A DNA stretch of 64,000 bases. It comes from Glycine soja (Eukaryota; Streptophyta; Magnoliopsida; Fabales; Fabaceae). The notes under the pieces were generated by a model. It saw only the letters and a program-made list of their open reading frames with translations, searched no databases and had not been told where the DNA came from. This document shows positions 33,505-44,426 of the stretch, piece by piece. Positions within the stretch are counted from its first letter, which is position 1, and each line of letters opens with the position of its first letter. The position numbers and the translations under genes were made by a program. The stretch lies in NCBI RefSeq assembly GCF_004193775.1, contig NC_041006.1:24296585-24360584 (forward strand). Reading direction: 5' to 3'.

Positions 33505-34540
33505 AAACTTTCTTTTGCTATCTATAAGACTCAAAGCATGATAGCATGCAGAGACTAACGTCGTCTTCTGTGCCTTTTGTCATCCAGAGGCGGCGGGCCC
33601 GATGACATGCGAGAATCATTTCGTCCCGCACTTTTAAAACTTTCTTTTGCTATCTATAAGACTCAAAGCATGATAGCATGCAGAGAATAACGTCGTCTTC
33701 TGCGCCTTTTGTCATCCAGAGGCGGCGAGCCCGATGACATGCGGGAATCATTTGGTCCCGCACTTTTAAAACTTTCTTTTGCTGTCTATAAGACTCAAAG
33801 CATGATAGCACACAAAGACTAGCATCGTCTTCTGCGCCTTTTGTCATCCAGAGGCGGCGGGCCCGATGACATGCGAGAACCATTTGGTCCCGCACTTTTA
33901 AATCTTTCTTTTGCTGTCTATAAGACTCAAAGCATGATAGCACGCAGAGACTAATGTTGTCTTCTGCGCCTTTTGTCATCCAGAGTCGGCGGGCCCGATG
34001 ACATGCGGGAACCATTTGGTCCCGCACTTTTAAAACTTTCTTTTGCTATCTATAAGACTCAAAACATGATAGCACGCAGAGACTAACGTCGTCTTCTGCG
34101 CCTTTTGTCATCCAGAGGCGGCGGGACTGATGACATGTGGGAACCATTTGGTGCCGCACTTTTAAATCTTTCTTTTGCTATCTATAAGACTCAAAGCATG
34201 ATAGCACGCAGAGACTAACGTCGTCTTCTGAGCCTTTTGTCACTCAGAAGCGGCGGGCCCGATGAAATGCGGGAATCATTTGGTCCCGCACTTTTAAATC
34301 TTTCTTTTGCTATCTATAAGACTCAAAGCATGATAGCACGCAGAGACTAACGCCGTCTTCTGTGCCTTTTGTCATCCAGAGGTGGCGGGCCCGATGACAT
34401 GCGAGAATCATTTCGTCCCGCACTTTTAAAACTTTCTTTTGCTATCTATAAGACTCAAAGCATGATAGCACGCAGAGAATAACGTCGTCTTCTGCGCCTT
34501 TTGTCATCCAGAGGCGGCGAGCCCGATGACATGCGGTTAT
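33505..34540. repeat. 132-bp tandem repeat, about 8 copies
   Basis: 'tttcttttgct' recurs at 33509, 33641, 33773, 33905, 34037, 34169, 34301 and 34433, exactly 132 bp apart. Each unit carries a hairpin GCGGGA ... TCCCGC (or a variant). The period is a multiple of three, which creates a repetitive minus-strand frame that is not a gene. Confidence 0.95.
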
Positions 34541-34544
34541 TCGC

Positions 34545-34925
34545 ATGCTCGATGAGTGATAAACGCACAGACAAATTTTGCGCCCTTTGTCATTCAAGAG
34601 CGGCAAGATGAGTGATAAATGCGCAGAGAAAAAAATTTTGCGCCCTTTGTCATTTAGGAGCAGCGAGTCGAGTGATAAACGTGCAGAGACAAATTATGGT
34701 AATTCTACACCCTTTATCATTCGGGGACAGTAAGTCGAGAGGTGGGCGGAGACAAATTATGGTCATTACGTGCACCTTTTCGCCATCCAGAGGCGATCGT
34801 GTCTGGTGGCACGCAAAGACAAATTATGGTCATTGTGCGCCTTGCCGCCCAGGCTCGATCGCGTCCAAAAGCTACGCAGAGACAAATTATGGTCATTCTG
34901 CACCTTGTGTCAACCAAGAGGAATG
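34545..34925. repeat. About 62-bp tandem repeat, 6 degenerate copies
   Basis: Units are built on 'gcagagacaaattatggtcatt--gcacc-tttgtca-tc' starting near 34551, 34610, 34672, 34740, 34803 and 34866. Confidence 0.85.
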
Positions 34926-35078
34926 AATTCAACAATATCAGGATGATGTGTCGGTACTGATCATTTTCAAAATTTTTGCAGGTTTCGTTGGCAGGGAGAT
35001 TCATTGGCCGAATGGTGTTTCGCTCGAACGAAATTAGTGTCTTATCTTTACTTCCCTTTTATCTCCAATAAAAGGCAA

Positions 35079-35093
35079 GTAAAGAGAGGCAAC
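35079..35093 (+). other. Element C polypurine tract
   Basis: AGTAAAGAGAGGCAAC lies directly before the LTR2 start. The matching tract before LTR3 is AGTAAAGAGGGGCAAC. Confidence 0.8.
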
Positions 35094-36761
35094 TTTCATA
35101 CCCTAATTTCGTCTGGGGACCATCCGTTGTTGGGATGCGACCCTCGTTTGACCACTTCGAGTTACTTGGCACCCATCATTAGGCAATTCGTGAAGTTCCA
35201 TGACGTGCCAAAAGTCAAAAGAAAGCATTGTTGCACAACCCGTGAATTTTTGTGACATGCCGGAAGTAAAAAGGAAGTGTAAATGCACTATTCGTAAAGT
35301 TCTGTAACATTCTGTAACATTACAGAAGGAAAACAAGTATCATTTCGTAATTCGTAAGTTTCCGTAACGTCACGAAAAAATAATCAGCAAAAAAGGGGCA
35401 AGGGGGTGTATTTAGTAAAAATGGGGGTGCAAATAGCAACCAGGCCCACTTGGGTCTTCCAGAATGTTCCTCCAGAAGGCGGTTGCTACTGGAGGAAGCA
35501 ACCTAGCTCGCCTGGGCGAGCTAGGTGGCAAGCATCTTCTTCCTTTTCCTATAAATAGGGGAAGGAGGGAAGAACAAATATGTTCAACCCTCCTGGTATC
35601 TGAGATTCACTTAAAATTAGTGAGAAAAATTGTTTCCATGAAGAAAATCTAAGCCGAAGCGCTTCCGTAACGTTTCTGTGGGTGATTTCATGAAGATTTT
35701 CAACCGTTCCTCGTCGTTCGTTTTTCGTCGTTCTTCGGTCTTCAACCGGTAAATTCCCGAAATCGAACTTTTCAATTCATTCTATGTACCCTTAGTGGTC
35801 CTCATATGTTTCGCGTGCTTTTATTTTCATTTCATTTACTTTATGTACCCCCTTTTGACGTTCTTTAATCATTTATTTAAGTCATTTTCTCGCCTAATCA
35901 AAAATAAAATAAATTTCCACCGATCATTCGTATTGTAACATCCTTTAATTTCTATTAAAATAAATTCCGACCATTCGGTCGTGCCGTAACCACGTTTATA
36001 ACCAAAAAGAGGCAAAATAATAATATAATAATATAAAAAAAATATCTTTTAGTAAAATAAATCAAAAAATCAATCGGCCGTTTTTTCTTTCGATTTTCCT
36101 TTCTTAATCGAATTGACTAATAACCAAGGTGAAACTAAGGCTAAAATCAATTCATAAACCAAACTTTTTGTCATCGCCTAAAAAAGCCATTTTTAAAATT
36201 CCAACGCCTTGAAATGATCTTTTCCACCTTTATTGTTTAAAACATAGATTTCTAAAAAAGCCTAAAATCAACACGAAACTTTATTACCTCTTTCAAAATA
36301 AAGTGATAATTAATGGTCCAATGCCTTAATGTTTTCTCTCTTTTGAAAAGAATTGAAAGATTGTTTAATGGTCCAACGCCTTAAATGACCTTTCATTCAA
36401 TAAAAACACATTTTGCAAAAAAAGAGGATAAAAACAACTTAACCAAACACTTTGTTCTCAAAGAACTACGTAGGTCTGATTTCCTTATCACAATTAAGGA
36501 ATACGTAGGAGCAAGGGAAACACCCTCATCGACCGCAAAAAGATAAAAAATATAAAAAGTACAAAAAGAAATAAAGACGTAAAAGGGAACATAAAAATTG
36601 AAGTCATGTTTGCACATTTAATCAAAGGCTGTCGTCCCTTGTGACGGACGTGTGGGGTGCTAATACCTTCCCCGTGCGTAAATACAACTCCCGAACCTTT
36701 CACACTTAAAGTTCGTAGACCACACCTTTCCGGTTTTTCCAACGTTTTCCTCAAATAAACA
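35094..36761 (+). repeat. LTR2, shared by elements C and D
   Basis: Starts TTTCATACCC (family TGTCATACC, G lost by substitution), ends AATAAACA before a primer site. Palindrome at 35502-35525 with 11-bp arms (CCTAGCTCGCC / GGCGAGCTAGG), TATAAATA at 35550-35557, U3 palindrome TTCTGTAACATTACAGAA at 35310-35327, and TACGTA hairpin at 36466-36508. Confidence 0.9.
36466..36508 (+). other. Conserved TACGTA stem-loop in LTR2
   Basis: Same sequence and fold as in LTR1 (outer CTACGTA/TACGTAG, inner TTCCTTA/TAAGGAA). Confidence 0.7.
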
Positions 36762-37138
36762 TTGGTGGAGACTCCGCGCATTTTCCTTTCTTGGAAGACA
36801 CACTTGTGAGTCTCGCGTCGCCCTCCCGCCGAAGGGTAGGTTGCGGCAAGGGGTAATTGACCTTGAATGTTATTATTATCCTTATGTTTGAAATCTTTAA
36901 TAAATTCCCTTCGATTTGGTATATAGAACTCTGCGTTTGGACCGACGAACGGGAACAAGAGAGGCCTCTGAGCGACGCAGAGCGGAGTTGATAGAGAGCT
37001 CATGATAGGTGAAGGGAGTTTATTATAATATTTTCGACTAATGGGGTGTGATACATCAACTATTGGTAAATGATAGTATTGTTTTATTAGACTTATGTTG
37101 TTTGAAGACTTGGGAAGTGTGAATCTCAGGCACGAAAT
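36762..37138 (+). other. Primer site (tRNA-Arg type) and 377-bp leader after LTR2
   Basis: TTGGTGGAGACTCC begins right after the LTR; family TGGCGACTCC is seen intact after LTR3. The 377 bp up to 'caggcacgaaat' is almost identical to 44727-45103 and stops at the same base in both. Confidence 0.75.
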
Positions 37139-38328
37139 GGTTTAAAAAGAGGGGGGGGGTGCAGTTTTCACCCAAGGAACTTCTCCCCCTCACTTAAGAA
37201 CGCATCACTCATGGGATTGCTAGCTTTTTCTGACCCTAGGCCACCATTGTGTGCTTTTTGCTACCATTTTGTGTCCTTGCCACTCCATACAAGTAAGTGC
37301 ACTATCCTTTGGTTTCTAGCTTTCCATTGACGCCTTTTATGCTTTAAATTGTACATCATTTGACTAATTTCGTGAGACAATTTGGGGCAAATTTGTGCTT
37401 CGATTCATTGAATTGGGGGGTTGTAGGGGATGGCCTTAGGCCTAGGTTATGTTCTGAAATGATGGGACAAGCCACATTGCCCCTATCCCCTTGTTGTTGG
37501 TGCCCAAAAGTGCGCCCACCAAGTGCTCGGTGAAATGCCTCAATGGTGTTTGCGCATAAGTTTGTGAATGTTGCTTATAGATTGGGTTTGTGCATGTATG
37601 ATTGCCTTTTTTTGGATGTGGGGACAGCTTGCAGAAGTTAGGATAAATGCCAAAATATGATTTAGGCCTAGGGACCCAAGCACTTTGTTTGGGCTGCACC
37701 ATGATGATTTCTTTATACCTAGATGGTGTGAAAATGTCGTTAACCATGTACATGTGTATGTTGAATAGGTAGCCGAATGCTTTGCAAATGTTCATATATG
37801 TTAAATATGGCCCGAAAATGCTTCTCAAAATAGGAACATATGGCATGAAATTGCCTTTCAAAATGTGAATAGTAGTACAAAACTTGCTTTTCCAATGAAT
37901 GTGCAACATGAAATTGTTTTTCAAATGAATGTAAATATGTGTGAATATATATATAGCATGAAGTTGCCTCTCAAATGTATGAACATGTATGTGAATGAAA
38001 TGTGAACCTATAGCAAAAATGCCATTCAAAATGGAGTATGTAGGTAGCAAAATGCCTTGGAAAATATGTATGGATAGTTTGACATATAGCGTAAGGAATT
38101 TCTTTGCAAAACGAAAGTAGGTGCATCTCATAGGATGTCGTTCATCGAGGGAAAGATAGGTATAAATGTATGAATATCCTAGGAGAACCCGCGGATTAAC
38201 GCGTAAGCATTCCTTTCAAAATTCGTGTGGATAATCGTGTTTTGTTGGAAAAAGGGTACGTTGTTTGGCTTGATCTAGCTTTCATTTTGATTAAGTTTCT
38301 TGAACTAACTTCCCAAATGTTTTTGCAG
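37139..38328 (+). promoter_or_regulatory. Leader and probable intron upstream of accessory ORF copy 2
   Basis: A pyrimidine-rich leader (cttctccccctcactt) ends in donor CAAGTAAGTG near 37289. The acceptor TTTTTGCAG at 38320-38328 sits three bases before the ATG. That gives a predicted 5'-leader intron of about 1.03 kb. Blocks such as 'ggggatggccttaggcctaggtta' match copy 1 (about 30425). Confidence 0.5.
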
Positions 38329-38331
38329 GAA

Positions 38332-39424
38332 ATGGCTCTGAAGAAACTCTCCACGAAGAGGTCTAGAAGAGACGTCCCAGGAGAAGGATCCAGTGCTGCC
38401 CCAGATTTTGATAGTCATCATTTCCGAAGTGTCGAGCACCAGCAGTGCTTCGAGGCCATCAATGGATGGTCGTTCCACGGGGAGAGGCGTGTCCAGCTCA
38501 GGGAGGATGAGTATACGAACTTTCAGGAGGAGATAGCTCGTAGACGTTGGACACCGCTAGTGACTCCCATGGCCAAGTTTGACCCTGAGATAGTCCTAGA
38601 GTTCTATGCTAATGCTTTGCCCACGGAGGAGGGAGTTCGGGACATGCACTCGTGGGTAAGGGGTCAGTGGATTCCCTTCGATGCAGATGCCCTCAGCCAG
38701 TTCCTAGGTGACCCGCTAGTTTTGGAGGAAGGCCAGCAGTGTGAGTTCAGCCAGAGGAGGAACCGGGCCGATGGTTTCAATGAGGAAGCCATCGCCCAGC
38801 TGTTATGCATACCGGGGCAGGATTTCACCCGGACCGCTGCAGGGAGGCGGGTGCAAATCATGCGCACCAGCATGACCACTTTGACCCAGACTTGGATGAC
38901 ACTGCTGCTCAGCAATGTCTTGCCTAGCGATCACAACTCCGACCTCCCTCTGCCTAAGTGCCAGTTGGTGTATGCCATCCTGACACGGATGAGCGTCCAC
39001 GTGGCCTAGGTGATTGCTGATGCCATTTATTTGTTTGCAGGTATGGCGCCTACTAGGCACCCTTTGGACCCAAATAAGTCCAACAGGGCCCTGGGGTTTC
39101 CAGCGCTGATCACGGGCCTCTGCCAGTCCTACGGAGTTCCCGTCCCCCCCAGTAAAGTAATTCGACCGTCGATCACCCGAGCCTTCATGGAGAACTACTG
39201 CACGCCTAGGCAGGTGCAGGGTGATGCACATCAGGCCGCAGACGCACCGCCACCACCTCAGCAGGCCGATCCAGCTGGGTCACTGGGCGTGGAGCGTTAT
39301 CTACAACATTTGGTTCGCCAGCAGGCGGCTAACCATTGTGGACAGGTGCAGATACATGAGTATCTCTACCGGATGAAGATATGACTGACCTGCTCGGTTT
39401 CTTGGGAAGGAGCGGACCCACGTG
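38332..39424 (+). pseudogene. Accessory ORF copy 2: 'putative plant transposon protein' type
   Basis: The ATG at 38332 directly follows the splice acceptor (MALKKLSTKRSRRDVPGEGS). The domain runs through VEHQQCFEAINGWSFHGERR, FDPEIVLEFYANALPTEEGV, WIPFDADALSQFLGDPLVL, FNEEAIAQLLCIPGQDFTR and LPLPKCQLVYAILTRMSVHV, about 226 codons intact. It then meets TAG at 39007-39009, where copy 1 has CAG. It continues YLFAGMAPTRHPLDPNKSNR, a Pro-rich linker and VERYLQHLVRQQAANH. A deletion of roughly 190 bp after IHEYLYR removes the segment before the acidic tail (DEDMTDLLGFLGRSGPT), which is left out of frame up to 39424. The family has no known activity to my knowledge. It is close to intact and would need only two lesions repaired to match copy 1. 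Confidence 0.78.
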
Positions 39425-41015
39425 ACCAAGGTCACCGCACTTTTGTTATTAACATTACTGCTTTCGATTATTGTTTATGTTGTTATTAACATTACTGTTT
39501 TCTGTTACTGTTTCTGTTTCTGCTAGAATTTGGCGTTATGGCTCTCAGTTATTTCGTCACTATTTTTATTGCGACTTACCATTGCGTGTTTTTTTCGTTT
39601 ACCTTGTGGTTAGACGTGAGTAGGCAGTGTGCATCCTCATCCACACGACCTTTTCAAAAAACATAGGAGAGAGAGAAAAAAAATAAACAAATGATAATAA
39701 CTTAATAAAAAAGAAAAAGAAGAAAAAAAGAGAGAAAAAGAAAAATAAGTTGTCTAGCTGAAAAGCCAACATGCTTTTGAAAAGAAATAACTTCTATCTT
39801 TTCTTTGAAAAAAAAATTCACTGATCATGTCCTATTTTTGAAAAAATGTGTATACACCTAAAGGGTGAATGTTGTGAAAATTTTCTCGAACGCCCAAAAT
39901 GGACTCGGATGAATGCATGAATTGATAAAAGAACATATTTTGGAAACACTGGGTTGAATTAAATAAGGAAAATGAATCCTGAGCCCTAGTGTCACATGAC
40001 CATAAAAACTTGATGCTTGAGTGTCCACATGGGTGCATGCATGACCAGTTTTGCATAAAATATCCTAATCATCATTGTTTCATGTGTATCATGGAAATAA
40101 TGTGGGACATCCCCTTTATCCCCGAACCGCTGGCCAAACCCTAACATATATCATGTCCAGTCGTTCTACAAGCCTTGAGCCAAAATCCCAACTTACCAAA
40201 AACCTTGACCCAGGGTGAGAATGTCAATCCTTGCCCTCGGATGAAAACAAAAAAAGAAAATTTCCAATCAAAGAGTGGGAGAAAGCAAAAAAAGAAAGAA
40301 AATTCCCAGTCAAAAGAGTGGGAGAAATCAAAAAAAGAAAGAAAATTCCCAATAAAATAGTGGGAGAAAGCAAAAAAAGGAAAGAAAATTCCCGATCAAG
40401 GATCGGAAGAAAACAGAAGAAATATGCAGAAAGGTCTTTGGACCAGACAATATCTAAACAATACAGAATTGTCACCAAGTAAACAAGAAAAGAAAGGAAA
40501 CCACGACCTAAAGTGGTCCTCTCCCTTTGATTGCCAACCAAAATCCTGTGCGTCGGTGACTTGTTCACCTCACACTAAACAAAAATAGAAAAAGAAAAGG
40601 CCAAAAACACTCAAAGCCAAATTTCCCACAAAAAAAAACCATTCCCAAGAAGAAGTCCTATTGATCCATGATCACGCATGTAATCTTTGATTTGATAGGA
40701 AATGATTTGCAAAATCAAGTCATGACATATCTATCGTTCGGAATTAGGATAAAACACTTACCTGTGTGAGGTTGATACACTTTGAGTGATTTTCTTCTAT
40801 TTTTGTTGAACCCAGTGTTTCCTCTAAATGGTCATTTAGAAACGAAATGCTAACATCCAAAATCTCATTTGTGGTTATGAGAAAATTTCATCAGCATGCT
40901 CTCCTTCCCCAATAGACACATTGTTTTTCATAAAAAAAAAATCATATGTTGCTCTGATCAGTTGGAGGTTTGGTTTCTTTACTAAAGCATGTTCGCATTT
41001 TAGTAGAAAAACACT

Positions 41016-41032
41016 GAGACTATTTTAGTCTC
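41016..41032 (+). other. Conserved GAGACTA/TAGTCTC hairpin (3' region copy 2)
   Basis: 7-bp stem, 3-nt loop; counterpart of 33339-33356 and 51839-51854. Confidence 0.65.
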
Positions 41033-41046
41033 ATAGTTATCAAGAA

Positions 41047-41089
41047 CTACGTAGGTCTGAGTTCCTCATAAAAAATTGAGGATACGTAG
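41047..41089 (+). other. Conserved TACGTA stem-loop (3' region copy 2)
   Basis: Outer CTACGTA/TACGTAG, inner TCCTCA/TGAGGA with a longer A-rich loop than copy 1. Confidence 0.65.
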
Positions 41090-41189
41090 GAGCAAGAGCC
41101 TCGCTTTTGTCGGCCGCCCCACAATTTCTGTCACACTGACTCTGAAGTCAGGTGACGTGCGGAGATACACAAGTAATTTCTCCACACAG

Positions 41190-41936
41190 TCAATCTCTGT
41201 CAATACTAACCCGTGAAGTTAGGAAGTAGGCGAAAATACCCAAGTGGTTATCCGTATAAACTTTCTTTTGCTATCAATCAGACCCAGAGCACGATAGCAT
41301 GCAGAGACTAACGTCGTCTTCTACACCCTTTGTCAATTGCGGCCAACCAGCCCGTTGACACGCAGAGATTTACATCGTCTTTCGCGCAGTCAATCTCCGT
41401 CAATACTAACCCGTGAATTTAGGGGACAGGCGAAAATACCCAAGTGGTTATCCATATAAACTTTCTTTTGCTATCCATCAGACCTAGAGCACGATAGCAT
41501 GCAGAGACTAACGTCGTCTTCTGCACCCTTTGTCAATTGCGGCCAACGAGCCCGTTGACACGCAGAGATTTACATGGTCTTTCACGCAGTCAATCTCCGT
41601 CAATACTAACCCGTGAAGTTAGGGGGCAGGCGGAAATACCCAAGTGGTTATCCGTATAAACATTCTTTTGCTATCCATCAGACCCAGAGCATGATAGCAT
41701 GCAGAGACTAACATCGTCTTCTGCACCATTTGTCAATCGCGGCCAACGAGCCCGTTGACACGTGGTGATTTACGTCATCTTCTGCACCATCAATTTCTGT
41801 CAATACTAACCCGTGAAGTTAGGGGGTAGACGGAAATACCCAAGTGGTTATCTGTATAAACATTTTTTCGCTATCCATCAGACCCAGAGCACGATAGCTT
41901 GCAGAGACTAACATCGTCTTCTGCACCTTTTGTCAT
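41190..41936. repeat. 200-bp tandem repeat, about 3.7 copies
   Basis: The 'c-ttcttttgctatc' block recurs at 41261, 41461, 41661 and 41861. Units share 'cgtcaatactaacccgtgaagttaggg' and 'gcggccaacgagcccgttgacac'. A short stretch 'tttcttttgctatc--t' is common to the 132-bp family of element C; the rest differs. Confidence 0.92.
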
Positions 41937-42200
41937 CCTGACCCGTGAAGTCAGGTGACATGTGAGGTTACCTTATGGTTACCCGCACCTTTCGTCAACC
42001 AGGGGCCAACGAGCCCGTTGACGTGTAGAGACTAACATCGTCTCCTGCACCTTCTGTCGTCCTGACCCGTGAAGTCAGGTGACATGCGGGGTTACCTTAT
42101 GGTTACCCGCACCTTTCGTCAACCAGGGGCAAACGAGCCCGTTGACGCGAAGAGACTGACATCGTCTTCTGCACCTTTTGTCATCCAGGGACGACGAGTC
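41937..42200. repeat. 124-bp tandem repeat, 2 copies plus partial
   Basis: 'cctgacccgtgaagtcaggtgacatg' starts at 41937 and 42061. The third partial begins near 42180. Contains a small hairpin CCTGAC...GTCAGG. Confidence 0.85.
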
Positions 42201-42600
42201 AGGTGGTAGGCGTAGATACCTTATGGTCATCCGTGCCTTTCGTCAACCAAGGGGAATGAATTCAATGGTATCAAGATGATGTCGGTCGTTCGGTGCTGAT
42301 CATTTTCAAAATTTTTGCAGGTTTTTTACTCTCGTCGTCCGGAAACATTCAAGCCCAATGACGCACAAGATTCTTCTCTGCTGGCCAGGGACGATCGGGT
42401 GCAATGGCGAAGGGAAGTGTCGTGGTTGTCCAACTTTGTTGTTTTCAAGACACTGAAGTTTGTTGACGCTTCTGATGCCTTTTCTTTTCTTTCTGAATGA
42501 CAGGTTCCGCTGGCGGGGATATTGACCGGCCAAATGATGTTTCGCTCGAACGAAATTAATGTCTTATCTTTACTTCACTTTTATCTCCAATAAAAGATAA

Positions 42601-42615
42601 GTAAAGAGGGGCAAC
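42601..42615 (+). other. Element D polypurine tract
   Basis: GTAAAGAGGGGCAAC immediately precedes LTR3. Confidence 0.8.
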
Positions 42616-43610
42616 TGTCATACCCTAATTTTGTTCGGGGACCATTTGTTTAGTGGCATGCAACCTTCGCTTGACCGCTTCGAGGTACTTAACACCCATC
42701 GTTAGGCAATCCGTGAAGTTCCGCGACATCCTGAAGTCGAAAGGAAGCATTGTTGCACAATCCGTAAAGTTCCACAACATTCCAGAAGTCAAAGAAGGGA
42801 TTGCTGTGTAATCCGTAAAGTTTCGCGACATTACGGAAAGAAAACAAATGTCCTTATGTAATCTGTAAAGTTTCGTAATGTTACAAAAAAAGAATCAGCA
42901 AAAAAGGCAAAAGGGGGGTGTATTTTGTAAAAAGGGGTGTGCAAATAGCAACCAGGCCCACTTGGGCCTTCCAGGGTGTTCCAACAGAAGGTGCTGCCTT
43001 CTGGTGGTAGCAACCCAGCTCGCCTGCCTGGGCAAGCTGGGCGACAACCACCTCCCTCTTTTCCCCTATAAATAGGGGAAAGAGGGCAGAGTAATTTCGT
43101 TCAGCCCTTCCGGTATTTAGGATTCTCTTGAAATTAGTGAGAAAAATTGTTTCCGTGAAGAAAATCCAAGCCAAGGCGCTTCCATAACGCTTCCAAGACG
43201 TTTCCGTGAGCAATTTTGCGAAGATTCTTCACCGTTCTTCATCGTTCTTCGTTCGTTCTTCGTCGTTCTTCGATCTTCAACCGGTAAGTTCCCAAAATCG
43301 AACCTTTCAATTCATTCTATGTGCCCTTAGTGGTCCCCACTTGTTTCACATGCTTTTATTTTCATTTCGTTTACTTTCCGTACCCCCTTTTGACGTGCTT
43401 TAACCATTTATTTAAGTCGTTTTCTCGCCTAATCAACAATAAAAATGAATTTCCACCGATCATTTGAGTTGTAATATCGTTTAATTTTTGTTAGAATAGA
43501 ATCCAACCGATCATTCACGCCATAATCACTTTAAAACCAAAAGAGGCAAAATAATAATAAAATAATAAAAAATATCTTTGAATAAAATAATCCAAAAAAA
43601 TCAATCGGAC

Positions 43611-44069
43611 ACTTTTATTTGGGATAGAGAATTTTAACCGAGGAAAGTAATTTATAAGAGAATTTAAATTTCTGTAATATAGAATTCATTGTTTGGATTT
43701 TTTTTGTGAAGAATTTAAAATTTTAGAATTTTAAAACAGAATTTTAAACAACTAAAAATTTGGAATTTCAATTTCCTTCTAAAAGGTGAGAAATTGAAAT
43801 TCTCTTCTTACAGTCTTCTTCAAGAAACAAGAAACACCATTTGTTTGAGATTGTGGAATGATCGGATTGGGTCTGAGGAACACGTATAATTAGCACATCA
43901 ATCATATTTTTTCTTTTTTTTCATTCATTTTTTTTTCACCCTCATAATTTTAACTTTTTTTTATCCAAACACAAAATTTTGAAAATAAAAGAATTTCAAT
44001 TGAAGTATTTGAAATTCTTAAAATTAAAAATTTCTCAGAATTTTAAATTCCTCCATCCAAACACACTCT
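43611..44069 (+). mobile_element. MITE-like element, copy 1 (inside LTR3)
   Basis: It interrupts the alignment of LTR3 with LTR1/LTR2 between 'aatcggac' and 'aattgaattgac'. Ends pair as inverted repeats around TTTGG-ATRGAG; the right end read in reverse is GAGTGTGTTTGGATGGAG. It is A/T-rich, non-coding, with inner palindromes (GGAATTTCAATTTCC and GAAATTGAAATTC). A reverse-oriented copy lies at 47708-48154. The class (hAT- or Mutator-like) is not decidable because the target duplication is unclear. Confidence 0.75.
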
Positions 44070-44426
44070 AATTGAATTGACTAATAACCAAAGTGAAACT
44101 AAGGCTAAAATCAACTCACAAATCAAGCTTTTGTCCATAAAAATCACCTAAAAAAACCATTTCAAGGTCCAACGCCTTAAATGGTCCTCTTTGCTTTTAT
44201 TGGTTAAACGTGGACTTTCGAAAGCCTAAAAGTCAACACATAACTTTGTCACTACTTTCAAAAAACCCCAAGAGATTGTTAATGGTCCAACGCCTTAACG
44301 TTTCTCTCCTTTCAAAATCAAAAGATCGTTTAAATGGTCCAACGCCTTAAATGACTTTTGTGCGATTAAAATCGATCTTGCGGAAAAAGATCAAAACAAC
44401 TTAACCAACGTTTAGTTCTCGAAGAA

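Larger units (their letters stand above)
19914..36761 (+). mobile_element. Element C: Tat/Ogre-like Ty3/gypsy retrotransposon
   Basis: LTR1 (19914-21561) and LTR2 (35094-36761) are closely similar. The plus-strand order is ORF1, gag, protease with G-patch, RT, RNase H remnant, archaeal-type RNase H, integrase, an accessory ORF in sense, a 3' untranslated region with tandem repeats, and a purine tract. A second RNase H and a large 3' region are hallmarks of the Tat group. Every coding part is broken: stops, a deleted capsid, YVDN in RT and a deleted first RNase H. LTR1 lacks the last ~100 bp and the primer site seen after LTR2 and LTR3. Preceding bases are ATTAA (19909-19913); no matching right-hand duplication was found because LTR2 is shared with element D. 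Confidence 0.85.
39425..41189 (+). other. 3' untranslated region of element D
   Basis: Same order as 31975-33504: T-rich block, A/G block (39655-39750), conserved block, four ~45-bp 'gaaaattccc-at-aaa-agtgggagaaa' units (40250-40415), hairpin GAGACTA/TAGTCTC (41016-41032) and the TACGTA hairpin (41047-41089). It is about 250 bp longer than copy 1 around 40545-40800. Confidence 0.75.

Noticed and set aside
33650..34027. Minus-strand ORF with a perfect 44-residue repeat
   Set aside because: Produced by the 132-bp tandem repeat, whose period is divisible by three. It is antisense to the element and in untranslated sequence.
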